A stretch of 64,000 bases of DNA from JBALVT01 sp045110675 (GCA_045110675.1 JBGCGJ010000020.1:62001-126000); one strand, 5' to 3'. Numbered from the stretch's first letter, positions 1-8,462 are shown. A program made the numbers and translations. Notes: generated from the sequence alone by a model not told the origin.

Positions 1-28
1 GATTGCGGCTCCTGGTTGGGACGCCTTC

Positions 29-211
29 TTAATCGTCGCTATTAAGATTCAACACCTTGTTGCCACGGTAAAAACCGTCTGCTGTTACATGGTGACGGCG
101 ATGAGTTTCGCCTGATGTTTGGTCTACCGAAAGTGTGGACCCGGACAATGCATCGTGTGAACGGCGCATTCCGCGACGAGATCGCGTCTTCTTACTCTTT
201 TGAACAGCCAT
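29..211 (-). CDS. rpmF: 50S ribosomal protein L32
   Basis: Small basic 60-residue protein with the typical L32 start (MAVQKSKKTRSRRGMRRSHD) and a Ser/Thr/His-rich middle, full length for the family. It is a structural component of the large ribosomal subunit. It lies 19 bp downstream of yceD on the same strand, with an AGGAG ribosome site in the gap, as in the yceD-rpmF-plsX operon of other gammaproteobacteria. The 28 bases beyond its stop, up to the window edge, contain another AGGAG on the minus strand, probably the ribosome site of the next gene (plsX expected, not visible). This L32 lacks the four zinc-binding cysteines seen in some family members. Confidence 0.97.
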   Translation of the reverse strand: MAVQKSKKTRSRRGMRRSHDALSGSTLSVDQTSGETHRRHHVTADGFYRGNKVLNLNSDD

Positions 212-230
212 AACTAACTCCTGGTAATCT

Positions 231-758
231 TTATTTGCCGGGCTTCAATTGCGCCAGCACATCAAATGGATTGGGCTTCTCATTTTCTACCTGGTGTTCT
301 TCAGGCTGTTGCGAGATCCCGGCCAATATTTCATTGCAATCGGTTTGCTCGTGATAACTGAATGAAGGCATGCCTAAAATCAGTTCTTCCTCTACTAGCT
401 CCCATAAATTACAGGGCTCCTCTGAGACAATTAGCGCCTCAAGAGAGCGCGGCAGCCGACTGGCATATTCATCATTCCAGACAACCGCCAAGGTATTGCT
501 TGTATCCAAATTCAGCGGCATTGGCTCCAGACATCTCTGACAGATAATGGAAACGTCTGCTAGTACAGACACCTCGATTAAATATCGGTTTTCCTCGTCT
601 TTGGAAAACGCTAAAGTTGCCTGAATTGCACCCTCATCAGCCGCCAACATTTCGCGCAATCGCGGTAAATTCGGCGGTTTTATCGCACCACTGACAGTCA
701 CTCCACGCACAGCTGCTTTGCGAACATCCAGCGTATTCGGGAGGGACTCAGTTAACAT
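231..758 (-). CDS. yceD: YceD family protein (DUF177), 23S rRNA accumulation factor
   Basis: 175-residue YceD/DUF177 protein. Visible hallmarks are a single C-x2-C pair in the middle (CQRC, about residues 102-105), an acidic stretch with VEEELILGMP, and the C-terminal KPNPFDVLAQLK segment that is the family signature. The N-terminus (MLTESLPNTLDVRKAA) aligns with E. coli YceD, which supports the ATG at 758. Family knowledge ties YceD to 23S rRNA accumulation and co-transcription with rpmF, and the order here agrees. No ribosome site precedes the ATG. Instead a near-consensus promoter ends just upstream, so the mRNA may be leaderless (see the promoter entry). Confidence 0.93.
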   Translation of the reverse strand: MLTESLPNTLDVRKAAVRGVTVSGAIKPPNLPRLREMLAADEGAIQATLAFSKDEENRYLIEVSVLADVSIICQRCLEPMPLNLDTSNTLAVVWNDEYASRLPRSLEALIVSEEPCNLWELVEEELILGMPSFSYHEQTDCNEILAGISQQPEEHQVENEKPNPFDVLAQLKPGK

Positions 759-766
759 AGGCGCGC

Positions 767-795
767 ATCATAGGGGCGGAATGATGAATTGTCAA
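767..795 (-). promoter_or_regulatory. Sigma-70 promoter of yceD-rpmF, predicted leaderless
   Basis: On the minus strand a perfect -35 box TTGACA (790-795) is followed by a 17-bp spacer and a -10 box TATGAT (767-772, five of six matches). The expected transcription start, about seven bases past the -10 box, is near 760, only one to three bases before the yceD ATG at 758. The downstream bases are GC-rich (GCGCGCC), as in discriminators of growth-rate-controlled promoters. The boxes are read directly; the transcription start is inferred. Confidence 0.7.
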
Positions 796-865
796 AAAAA
801 TCTTTATAATACAAACAGTTCACGGATTTACTACAAGCCAAATAGGCGCTAAGGGAAGCGAAATC

Positions 866-1444
866 ATGGATTTAATCTTAGCGTCGAGCTCAACCTATCG
901 ACGACAATTGCTGGAGCGGCTCATGCTTCCCTTTCGATGCGTAGCTCCCGATATCGATGAAACGGCCTTACCGGATGAAACACCCGAGGCCTTGGCGTTG
1001 CGTCTATCGGATGAAAAGGCAGAAGCGGTAGCTGCGCATTACCATGAATGCCTGGTAATAGGCAGTGATCAGGTTGCGTCTATCGAAGGCACGTTATTGG
1101 GCAAGCCAGGCAACCACGAAGTCGCAAGCGAACAATTGCGGAAGTGCTCTGGTCGTCGGGTCAACTTCTACACCGGGTTGGCCGTAAAGTGCAGGCAATC
1201 AGAATTCTCACAGCGGCACGTCGTATGCTACAGCGTTGAGTTTCGCGAGCTTTCAGAGCGCACTATTGATCGTTATCTGGCGAGAGAGCAACCCTACGAC
1301 TGCGCTGGTAGCTTCAAATGCGAGGGCCTGGGAATTACGCTGTTTCGACGTATGCAAGGGGATGACCCTACGAGCTTGCAAGGTTTGCCGTTAATTTCGC
1401 TAAGTGGTATTTTGCTGGACGCTGGATACAATTTATATCAATGA
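866..1444 (+). CDS. Maf/YceF family nucleoside triphosphate pyrophosphatase
   Basis: 192-residue Maf-fold protein, full length. It opens with the substrate-binding LASSSTYRRQLLERL segment and has GSDQV with the catalytic aspartate at D68. The central region (YTGLAV, YDCAGSFKCEG) is typical of the YceF branch, which by family knowledge hydrolyses 7-methyl-GTP and thereby cleans the nucleotide pool of modified bases. It is divergent from yceD-rpmF, the same neighbourhood as in E. coli and Pseudomonas. A TATAAT at 805-810 could be its -10 box, but no good -35 is seen. The ATG is preceded by AAGGGA at suitable spacing. Substrate choice within the family is inferred from context and the SFKCEG signature. 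Confidence 0.92.
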   Translation: MDLILASSSTYRRQLLERLMLPFRCVAPDIDETALPDETPEALALRLSDEKAEAVAAHYHECLVIGSDQVASIEGTLLGKPGNHEVASEQLRKCSGRRVNFYTGLAVKCRQSEFSQRHVVCYSVEFRELSERTIDRYLAREQPYDCAGSFKCEGLGITLFRRMQGDDPTSLQGLPLISLSGILLDAGYNLYQ

Positions 1445-1461
1445 TAATTCATATATTACAA

Positions 1462-2418
1462 TTACTTATCTATACTATCTAATATATTTTCGAGATCTTT
1501 ATCAAGGGGCGCCATCAGTTCTATCTTACCCCTCTCAGGTAGTGAAAAGCTCAAAGAGCGCGCGTGTAAAAACAATCGCTTAAGGTCGATATCCCGGGCA
1601 AACGCTTCACCTTTATCGTCGGAATACTTTAGGTCCCCCAAGAGCGGGAAGCCAGCGTGTTTGGTATGCACCCGAATCTGATGAGTACGCCCGGTGATGG
1701 GCCTGGCTTCGATCAAAGTCGCACCGGATAATCGCCGCTCTACGCTGAAGTATGTAGTCGATCTTTTGCCCTCTTGAGATACGCGAACCATCCGTTCTCC
1801 AGATTGAACGATATTTTTCTCTAGAGGCGCATCGACCAAACGACAACTCTTTGGCCATTTTCCGCGGACCAAACCCAGATAACGCTTGTCCATCTTCTTT
1901 TCCCGAAGTTGACGATGCAGCTCTCGCAGGATCGCTGGTTTTCGTGCGACCAAAATACAGCCCGAAGTGTCTCTATCCAGGCGGTGCACCAGCTCAAGGT
2001 AGCGGTCGTCGGGCCTCATCTGGCGGAGACATTCGATCATCCCGAAATTCAGGCCGCTGCCACCGTGTACCGCGAGCCCGGAAGGTTTATTCAACACCAG
2101 GAGGCCATCATCTTCATAGAGGATGCCTTCCTCCAGCTGCCGGGACCAGTAAAGCGGGATTGATGGAGCATCCGTTGGAGCGGGTACTCGAATCGGAGGC
2201 ACCCTGACGATATCGCCGACTTTTAAGCGATACTCCGCCTTCACCCTACCCTTATTCACCCGGACCTCACCTTTTCGCAGGGCGCGATAAATTCGAGTTT
2301 TGGGCACACCCTTTAGTTCGCGCAGCAGATAGTTATCCAGGCGCTGGTCGGCGTAGTCTTTGTCCACAGTACAAAACTTTACGGCTGGGGTAATTTGATC
2401 TGATCCATCCTTCGTCAT
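1462..2418 (-). CDS. rluC: 23S rRNA pseudouridine synthase RluC
   Basis: 318 residues: an N-terminal S4 RNA-binding domain (about residues 20-80, RLDNYLLRELKGVPKTRIYR) followed by the RsuA/RluA catalytic domain. The catalytic motif HRLDRDTSG carries the conserved aspartate at D148, and GRTHQIRVH is the second family signature. RluC isomerises uridines 955, 2504 and 2580 (E. coli numbering) of 23S rRNA. It is transcribed away from rne across a 562-bp gap, the rluC/rne divergence known in Enterobacteria and Pseudomonas, which favours RluC over RluD. Its 3' end faces maf with 17 bp between the stops. Confidence 0.94.
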   Translation of the reverse strand: MTKDGSDQITPAVKFCTVDKDYADQRLDNYLLRELKGVPKTRIYRALRKGEVRVNKGRVKAEYRLKVGDIVRVPPIRVPAPTDAPSIPLYWSRQLEEGILYEDDGLLVLNKPSGLAVHGGSGLNFGMIECLRQMRPDDRYLELVHRLDRDTSGCILVARKPAILRELHRQLREKKMDKRYLGLVRGKWPKSCRLVDAPLEKNIVQSGERMVRVSQEGKRSTTYFSVERRLSGATLIEARPITGRTHQIRVHTKHAGFPLLGDLKYSDDKGEAFARDIDLKRLFLHARSLSFSLPERGKIELMAPLDKDLENILDSIDK

Positions 2419-2980
2419 AAATCCTAAATTCTTTTATATTTGAAGCACTTACATTTTACTGTTATAGTCGCTTCCGTGTGATTATAAACACCCTCTATTA
2501 ATGCCGGTGTTTCCGTTACTCCCTGACGACCGTGGGGCCTGCCAATAGACGCAAGGTTCCGTCAGTAGAATCATACAAACAACGAAATTGCGAAATCGAG
2601 AGTGCTGGCGCCCTTTCTTACCCGGGTAACATAAACCGCGTGGTAAACGACATAATGTTTTGGAGTAGCCAGCATATTTACTAACCGCGCAGATAGCCTG
2701 CCGGGGAAAAGAATCAGTTAGCAAAATACCACAGCGCAGTCGCACGTTTCAGGTGCTGCGACACTAACAAAAAGGCCGGTCCTGTGCCACTTGCACATCC
2801 GGTTCGCGCTGAACCAACCTCTGACGTATTTTGGTTGGCTGTACAGAACACCTGAGCGTGAAGAGTAGCTTGACCTGTTTGTTTAGAGACTAAAACCTAC
2901 TCCAATGCCCGGCTAATGCCGGCTGTGACCCTGATTCCCTCCCCCCGCCAGGCCTGTGCTGAAAAGGCTAATGGCACATC
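2419..2980 (+). promoter_or_regulatory. Divergent rluC/rne control region and long rne 5' leader
   Basis: 562 bp without a credible gene. Read on the plus strand it holds several hairpins: CCGG/CCGG closing an inner TGTGC/GCACA stem (2776-2802), CCAACC/GGTTGG (2814-2838) and CCGGC-TAAT-GCCGG close to the rne start. In enterobacteria the rne leader folds into hairpins that RNase E binds to control its own mRNA; the length and hairpin content suggest the same here, though the sequence is not obviously related. No clear promoter boxes were identified. Confidence 0.5.
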
Positions 2981-5800
2981 ATGAAAAAAATGTTAATCAA
3001 TGCAACTCAACCCGAAGAGTTGCGCGTAGCAATGGTCGACGGGCAACGTCTGTACGATCTGGATATCGAAAACAGAACCCGCGTTCAAAAAAAATCCAAT
3101 ATCTACAAAGCGAAGATAACCCGAGTTGAACCGAGCCTGGAGGCTGCATTTGTAGACTTTGGTGCGGATCGTCACGGTTTTCTCCCGATGAAGGAAATCG
3201 CCAGGGAGTACTTCCAAAAGTCCCCCAAGGGCCAGGAAGGCAGAGCAAAAATCCGGGACGTGGTAAAGGAAGGCACGGAAATTATCGTCCAGGTTGACAA
3301 AGAAGAGCGCGGCAATAAAGGCGCGGCACTGACCAGTTTTATCAGCCTTGCAGGCCGCTACATGGTGCTGATGCCCAACAATCCACGGGCAGGTGGAATA
3401 TCTCGTCGCATAGACGGTGACGATCGCAGCGAATTAAGAGACGCGATGAGCGCCCTGGAGATCCCCAACGGCATGGGCGTCATCATTCGTACAGCGGGTG
3501 TCGGCCGATCCTCGGAGGAATTGCAGTGGGATCTCAACTATCTCTTACAGCTGTGGGAAAACATCACCAACGCCAGTGAAGAAGAGAAAGCACCCGTGCT
3601 GCTGTTTCAGGAAAGCAATGTCATCATCCGGGCAATTCGCGATTACTTGCGCGATGACATCGATCAGATTCTTATCGACTCTGAAGATGCGTTAAATCAG
3701 GCTACCGTTTTTGTCAGCCAGGTTATGCCGCAATACACCAACCGAATTAAATTGTATGAAGATACAATTCCTATGTTTAACCGTTTTCAAATTGAGAGCC
3801 AGATTGAAACCGCTTTTCAGCGTGAAGTCCGATTGCCCTCAGGCGGTTCAATCGTTATTGATCCCACGGAAGCTCTGATCTCAATTGATATCAACTCGGC
3901 CAAAGCCACTCGTGGCAGCGATATTGAAGACACCGCCGTAAAGACCAACCTTGAAGCAGCAGACGAGATTGCCAGACAGCTGCGCCTGCGCGATATGGGC
4001 GGCCTGGTAGTCATCGACTTCATCGATATGCTCGCATCCAAAAATCAACGCGCTGTTGAGAATCGCGTCCGCGACGCCCTCTTGGTCGATCGAGCGCGGG
4101 TTCAAGTGGGCCGAATTTCCCGTTTCGGTCTGTTAGAGATGTCCAGGCAGAGACTAAGACCATCATTGGGAGAGACAAGTGCCATTGTCTGCCCTCGTTG
4201 CACCGGCCAGGGCACCATACGTGATACAAAATCATTGGCGTTATCTATATTGCGCCTCCTCGAAGAAGAAGCCATAAAGGATCGCAGTGCCGAAGTTCGT
4301 GCAATCGTGCCAGTGGATGTCGCCGCCTATTTGCTGAATGAAAAACGTGCCGCTCTAAGTGAAATCGAACAAGTCAGCAAATCGCGGGTTCTGGTTATTC
4401 CGAACCCGAATCTGGATACGCCCCATTTTGAAGTACAACGTCTGCGTGACGATGAGGTTGATGGCGATCATCAGGCAAGTTATAAGATTGACATCGCGGT
4501 ACCCGACGCCGAAGCCGTTAGCGATACACATAGTGCTGACATTCCGGTTCAGCGAGCTGTTGTACAGGCGGTGGCACCCGAAGCGGCGCCCGCAGCACCC
4601 GCTGCTGAACAAGCTCCCCAACCGGTTGCCCAAGCCCAAGCCCCTCAATCGGCTGCAGCACCCGCTACCGGGATTCTGAAGAAGCTCTGGGGTGCAATGT
4701 TTACTGCACCAGAAGAGGAAGTGGCAGCAGCTCCTCAGAAGGCCGCTGCGAAGCGAGGCACGTCGCAGGACAGGCCAAAGCAAGGGCAACGATCCCAAAA
4801 CAACCGGAACCGCAACCGCAATTCTCGCGGAGGAAACTCACCGCGCGGCGACAGCAATCGCAACCAAGGGCGTGAACGCGACAATGAAGGCGCCCGCGCC
4901 GATTCGGGAAACCGGAACGAAGGAAACACCAACAGTGGCAATCGAGGATCTCAAAACAAACGCCGCCGCAATGAGAGAAATGACAGCCAAAGCCAGAGCG
5001 CTGGAAAGCAAGCAGCCAACGAGCCTATTGAACAAATCGCCGACGATATCGGCAATCAGCGTGACGACCAGCCGAGAAAGCGGCCAAGCGATCAGAAGCG
5101 ATCCGATCAACCTCGCCGTCGGCGCAGTCGTGGCAAGAGGCCTGAGAATGGCGAGCGCAAAGAAGTGGCTAACGGCAACGAGGCGGTTGCCAAACCTGCA
5201 AACTCAGACGCGGTAGCCAATGAGAAACCCGCAGATACCGAATCCGCTTCAGCTGCTGAAGTAGCGGCGCTCACGGCAGCCAGTGCGGCGGCCGCAGCTA
5301 GCGCAGCCGTGAACGCAGCGAATATGACTAAGAGTGAAGAGTCTTCGACAGTCATAGAAGAGGCGGTAGCGCCCACCGCGATATCAGAACCGGCCCCACA
5401 GGAGGCCGAAGCTGAATCAGCGGCCCCAGAAGCCGTTGAAGCACCGGATGCTGAAGTCACGCAGGCAGTGGAGAGCACCCCACAGTCGGAGCCTCAACCC
5501 GCTATCGAGTCGATTCCCGATGCGGAGAGTGAACAGGGGCAGGTCGCAGCGGAAGCAGCGATTGCTGAAGTCGCGGAGATAACAGCGGAACCAGAAGTAG
5601 CAGCATCTTCGGCTTTGACAGAAGATGGCCGCGCAACAAATGATCCGAGAATCAATGCCAAGCCGATAAAAGACCTGGAGATAACAACAAAGCATATCAG
5701 TTTGTTTTCAGGAGAAGTCGCTCCTGCGGTTGTCCCCAGTGAAAAGGTATCTGTGCGGGCCAGCAACGATCCGAGGGAAGCCAAATCGCAGGCAAACTGA
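2981..5800 (+). CDS. rne: Ribonuclease E
   Basis: 939 residues. The N-terminal half is the conserved endonuclease: S1 RNA-binding domain (about 38-120), 5'-sensor/RNase H-like region, and catalytic aspartates D303 (SIDIN) and D346 (VVIDF) at the same numbers as E. coli. The zinc-link is C404-P-R-C407, which holds the dimers of the tetramer together. The C-terminal half (from about 510) is a disordered, low-complexity scaffold: Arg/Asn/Gly-rich around 590-720, expected to bind RNA, then Ala/Glu-rich. Two NDPR motifs (887-890, 929-932) end the protein. The enzyme acts in bulk mRNA decay and rRNA/tRNA processing. Charge-biased overlapping frames in this half are not genes. Confidence 0.98.
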   Translation: MKKMLINATQPEELRVAMVDGQRLYDLDIENRTRVQKKSNIYKAKITRVEPSLEAAFVDFGADRHGFLPMKEIAREYFQKSPKGQEGRAKIRDVVKEGTEIIVQVDKEERGNKGAALTSFISLAGRYMVLMPNNPRAGGISRRIDGDDRSELRDAMSALEIPNGMGVIIRTAGVGRSSEELQWDLNYLLQLWENITNASEEEKAPVLLFQESNVIIRAIRDYLRDDIDQILIDSEDALNQATVFVSQVMPQYTNRIKLYEDTIPMFNRFQIESQIETAFQREVRLPSGGSIVIDPTEALISIDINSAKATRGSDIEDTAVKTNLEAADEIARQLRLRDMGGLVVIDFIDMLASKNQRAVENRVRDALLVDRARVQVGRISRFGLLEMSRQRLRPSLGETSAIVCPRCTGQGTIRDTKSLALSILRLLEEEAIKDRSAEVRAIVPVDVAAYLLNEKRAALSEIEQVSKSRVLVIPNPNLDTPHFEVQRLRDDEVDGDHQASYKIDIAVPDAEAVSDTHSADIPVQRAVVQAVAPEAAPAAPAAEQAPQPVAQAQAPQSAAAPATGILKKLWGAMFTAPEEEVAAAPQKAAAKRGTSQDRPKQGQRSQNNRNRNRNSRGGNSPRGDSNRNQGRERDNEGARADSGNRNEGNTNSGNRGSQNKRRRNERNDSQSQSAGKQAANEPIEQIADDIGNQRDDQPRKRPSDQKRSDQPRRRRSRGKRPENGERKEVANGNEAVAKPANSDAVANEKPADTESASAAEVAALTAASAAAAASAAVNAANMTKSEESSTVIEEAVAPTAISEPAPQEAEAESAAPEAVEAPDAEVTQAVESTPQSEPQPAIESIPDAESEQGQVAAEAAIAEVAEITAEPEVAASSALTEDGRATNDPRINAKPIKDLEITTKHISLFSGEVAPAVVPSEKVSVRASNDPREAKSQAN

Positions 5801-5943
5801 TACGAGCTTGAAGGCCTAGAAATAACATCTGATATTTCACCACACAGGGCGGGCTTTCCTCTTGTGTCGGGATTCCAGAACTGTATAATTCTGCCTGCTT
5901 CGCGCTCCGGCGCGGCTGAGACAAAAAGTTATAAACGTTTTCC

Positions 5944-6033
5944 GGTGGGCTGGCTGAGTGGCCGAAAGCGGCGGTCTTGAAAACCGTTGAGGGTTTGTCC
6001 CCTCCTAAGGTTCGAATCCTTAGCCCACCGCCA
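5944..6033 (+). tRNA. tRNA-Ser (TGA)
   Basis: 90-nt class II tRNA. The acceptor stem GGTGGGC pairs with GCCCACC (6023-6029), with discriminator G and an encoded CCA (6031-6033). The anticodon arm CGGTC-TTGAAAA-CCG places TGA in the loop, and the long variable arm (GAGGGTTTGTCCCCTC region) is typical of tRNA-Ser. The T-loop TTCGAAT is intact. A Rho-independent terminator follows directly. Confidence 0.97.
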
Positions 6034-6044
6034 TACACACTAGA

Positions 6045-6071
6045 GGCTCCCATTTTTGGGGGCCTTTTTTT
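6045..6071 (+). terminator. Rho-independent terminator of tRNA-Ser
   Basis: GGCTCCC (6045-6051) pairs with GGGGGCC (6058-6064, one G-T pair) around an ATTTTT loop, then seven T residues (6065-6071). It begins 12 bp after the tRNA CCA end. Confidence 0.9.
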
Positions 6072-6302
6072 ATGGTATTTTTTGTCGTAATTTGGCCCCA
6101 TTTGATGAAACAACAATGGGCCAATAGCCATAGCGAGGTCATATTGATTTGGTTATACTGGCTCATAGACAGGCCAAATCTTAACTTTGTGCTGTTAAGA
6201 ATGTTGATGCAAATCAACGGACTAGCGCGAAACTTTAAAGTTTACCCACTGTCTATATATTATTGGCACCGATTGAGGGTGCGACACACAACGGAGTAAG
6301 AG

Positions 6303-6974
6303 ATGGACAACAGCCTACAAAACGCAAGCGCGCCGAATATGGAGGCCGTACTGAGCACCAATAAGGTTCTCAGAAATACTTACATGCTGCTCGGCATGAC
6401 ATTGCTTTTCAGTACTATCACAGCAGGTATTGCTATGGCGATGGACCTCCCTCGCGGAGCCGCCCTGATCATGACCCTTGTTGCTTTCGTACTTCTTTTT
6501 GTGGTGCACCGCACTGCTGACAGCTCCAAAGGTATCGTAGCAATCTTCGCCTTCACTGGCCTCCTAGGAGCCTCACTGGGGCCTATGCTGAACTACTACA
6601 TGGCGATGTCCGGCGGACCTGAACTGGTGATGCAGGCATTAGGCGGCACGGCAGTTATCTTTTTCGGATTATCAGCCTACGCTCTGACCACTCGTAAGGA
6701 TTTCTCCTACATGGGCGGATTCCTGATGGTGGGCCTTCTGGTGGCGGTTGTGGCCATGATTGCGAACATTTTCCTGGCCATCCCTGCCCTGTCGCTGACC
6801 ATTTCAGCAGCGGTGGTGATGATTATGTCCGGCCTGATTCTCTTTGACACAAGCCGGATTATTAACGGTGGTGAGACAAACTACATTAGAGCGACGGTTT
6901 CTCTGTACCTGAACATCTACAATCTCTTCATCCATCTGCTGCATTTGTTAACCGCCTTAGGTGGTGATGACTAA
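6303..6974 (+). CDS. BAX inhibitor-1/YccA family inner-membrane protein
   Basis: 223 residues with seven hydrophobic segments and a short hydrophilic N-terminal tail, as in the BI-1/YccA family. The C-terminal YLNIYNLFIHLLHLL segment is close to the family signature. In E. coli YccA inhibits FtsH-mediated degradation of membrane proteins such as SecY; other members act as pH-sensitive calcium leaks. Which role applies here cannot be read from the sequence. It is a single-gene unit with its own downstream terminator. Enterobacteria and Pseudomonas also place yccA beside the tus genes, and that holds here. Confidence 0.92.
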   Translation: MDNSLQNASAPNMEAVLSTNKVLRNTYMLLGMTLLFSTITAGIAMAMDLPRGAALIMTLVAFVLLFVVHRTADSSKGIVAIFAFTGLLGASLGPMLNYYMAMSGGPELVMQALGGTAVIFFGLSAYALTTRKDFSYMGGFLMVGLLVAVVAMIANIFLAIPALSLTISAAVVMIMSGLILFDTSRIINGGETNYIRATVSLYLNIYNLFIHLLHLLTALGGDD

Positions 6975-6995
6975 GCAGCACAAGGTTAAATCCAG

Positions 6996-7021
6996 AGCCC
7001 CGGTTTTCGCCGGGGCTTTTT
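6996..7021 (+). terminator. Rho-independent terminator after the BI-1 family gene
   Basis: Perfect 8-bp stem AGCCCCGG (6996-7003) and CCGGGGCT (7010-7017) with loop TTTTCG, then TTTTA. It separates the BI-1 gene from tusD. Confidence 0.93.
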
Positions 7022-7053
7022 ATTTGTGCCATTTATTTGTGTTCTGAAAAGTC

Positions 7054-7446
7054 ATGATTTACTCCCTCCTCGTTTTGTCGTCGCCCAGTTCCGGTCAAAC
7101 CGCCCGCTCGGCGGCACTCTTTGCTAAGGCGCTAATCGAGCGCGGCCACACCTTGCACCGCGTATTCTTTCTCGATGAAGGTGTTCACGCAGGCTCTAAC
7201 AACCACGTCTTGCCACAAGACGAGAACAACCCTATGGAATTGTGGGTAGCACTCAAGGACCAGCACAAAACTGACCTGGTTTTATGTGTGTCATCAGCGC
7301 TAAAGCGCGGGCTGTTAGACAGTAGCGAAGCCGAGCGTCACGAAAAAGAATCTTCCACGACTCATCCCGCCTTTGTCATCTCAGGCCTGGGGCAATTGGT
7401 CGACGCCAGTGCCGCCTCCGATCGTGTTGTAACCTTCGGTGGCTAA
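7054..7446 (+). CDS. tusD: Sulfurtransferase complex subunit TusD
   Basis: 130-residue DsrE-like protein. The conserved sulfur-carrying cysteine lies in LVLCVSSALKRGL (about residue 78), the position used by E. coli TusD to accept persulfide from TusA. TusBCD passes sulfur to TusE and then MnmA for 2-thiolation of wobble uridine in tRNA Lys, Glu and Gln. First gene of tusD-tusC-tusB-tusE-ybiB-trmA, with 2 bp to tusC. DsrE homologues also occur in sulfur oxidisers, but the small operon without dsrAB points to the tRNA role. Confidence 0.93.
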   Translation: MIYSLLVLSSPSSGQTARSAALFAKALIERGHTLHRVFFLDEGVHAGSNNHVLPQDENNPMELWVALKDQHKTDLVLCVSSALKRGLLDSSEAERHEKESSTTHPAFVISGLGQLVDASAASDRVVTFGG

Positions 7447-7448
7447 CC

Positions 7449-7838
7449 TTGAGCACTGAAACAAAAACAATACAGACTGAGTCGAAGAGCACACTCGTAG
7501 TCATACGGCACTCGCCCTATGGCAGCAGCTTGGCAAGATCCTCACTGGACACTATTCTTGCCTTTGCTGCCTTCGATCAGCCTATAAGCGTATTGTTTCT
7601 CGCAGAGGGTGTTTTGCAGCTGATGTCGGGGCAGGACGGAAAAGCGATTGACACCAAAACCCTTTCCAAACAGATTGGTTCTCTACCCCTGTACGGCCTA
7701 GAGACCTATTACGCCGATGAGGAGTCGCTAAAACGATACGCACTTACGGTTGACGAACTGCCACCGGAAGTCTGTAGCATAGGGAAAGAAAAAATCCGCG
7801 ACTTGGTCGCCGAGCACAACCATGTGCTGAGTTTTTGA
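7449..7838 (+). CDS. tusC: Sulfurtransferase complex subunit TusC
   Basis: 129 residues, DsrF/TusC type, with the family pattern HSPYGSSLARSSLDTILAFAAF near the start, then VLFLAEGVLQLMSGQD and a C-terminal VLSF. The first in-frame start is TTG at 7449, two bases after the tusD stop, so translation is probably coupled. TusC is a structural subunit of the TusBCD hexamer. It has no catalytic cysteine at the TusD position, which is normal for the subunit. Confidence 0.91.
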   Translation: MSTETKTIQTESKSTLVVIRHSPYGSSLARSSLDTILAFAAFDQPISVLFLAEGVLQLMSGQDGKAIDTKTLSKQIGSLPLYGLETYYADEESLKRYALTVDELPPEVCSIGKEKIRDLVAEHNHVLSF

Positions 7839-7840
7839 CA

Positions 7841-8134
7841 ATGATTCTTCACACCCTCAATACTGGACCAAATACCGCAGCGTTCACCGAATGCCTTCAA
7901 GTAGCCGCCAGCGGAGATGCACTGCTGCTCACGGGCGACGGTGTCTACTGTTCGATTAGCGATACCGATGCCTGCAATCTCATTCTTGACTCTGGCGCCG
8001 AACTTTACGTGCTGGAAACTGATGCGTGCGCAGCGGGAATCCAGGACAAGGTTTGTAATCATGCAACCCTGACTGATTACGACGGTTTTGTTGGCCTGAG
8101 CGAGCGCTTTACTCGACAGCTGGCGTGGTATTGA
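7841..8134 (+). CDS. tusB: Sulfurtransferase complex subunit TusB
   Basis: 97 residues when started at the ATG at 7841 (a TTG at 7835 overlapping the tusC stop is an alternative). It has the TusB opening MILHTLN, GDALLLTGDGVY in the middle, and the family ending around DYDGFVGLSERFTRQLAW. It completes the TusBCD sulfur relay. It is directly followed by tusE with one base between. Confidence 0.9.
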   Translation: MILHTLNTGPNTAAFTECLQVAASGDALLLTGDGVYCSISDTDACNLILDSGAELYVLETDACAAGIQDKVCNHATLTDYDGFVGLSERFTRQLAWY

Positions 8135-8135
8135 A

Positions 8136-8462
8136 ATGCAAAACTCACTACCCAGTAGTGCCTTCGATAGTGAAGGCTTCCTGCGACAGCTGTCAGACTG
8201 GAACCCAACTGTCGCTGCACAAATAGCCTTAGGGGAAGGTATTCAACTAGAAAGCGATCACTGGGAAATTCTGAATTTGCTGCGGGATTACTACCAGGAA
8301 TTTGAGGCGTCGCCGGCGATGCGTCCGCTGGTGAGGTATTGCGCATTGAAACTGGGAAAAGACAAAGGCAAAAGCGTCTACCTCATGTCACTCTTTCCAG
8401 GATCTCCGGCAAAAATCGGCAGCAAGATAGCCGGCTTACCCAAACCGGACAATTGCCTTTAA
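8136..8462 (+). CDS. tusE: TusE/DsrC family sulfur-carrier protein
   Basis: 108-residue DsrC-family protein: DSEGFLRQLSDWN, then DHWEILNLLRDYYQEFEASPAMRPLVRY, and a C-terminal tail PKPDNCL with the penultimate cysteine that carries the persulfide. Only this single C-terminal cysteine of the DsrC pair is present, which is the TusE (tRNA thiolation) form rather than the two-cysteine DsrC of sulfite reduction. It receives sulfur from TusD and hands it to MnmA. Confidence 0.93.
   Translation: MQNSLPSSAFDSEGFLRQLSDWNPTVAAQIALGEGIQLESDHWEILNLLRDYYQEFEASPAMRPLVRYCALKLGKDKGKSVYLMSLFPGSPAKIGSKIAGLPKPDNCL

Noticed and set aside
2482..2745. 87-codon open frame on the minus strand in the rne leader
   Set aside because: No family resemblance, composition rich in Cys and Arg as expected from chance, lies in a known leader region and has no ribosome site.
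4355..5478. Several open frames of 100-174 codons overlapping the C-terminal half of rne
   Set aside because: Shadows of the Arg/Ala/Glu-rich low-complexity coding region; composition mirrors rne in other frames.
6072..6299. 75-codon open frame between the tRNA-Ser terminator and the BI-1 gene
   Set aside because: Starts inside the terminator T-run; no recognisable protein, likely chance in AT-rich sequence.
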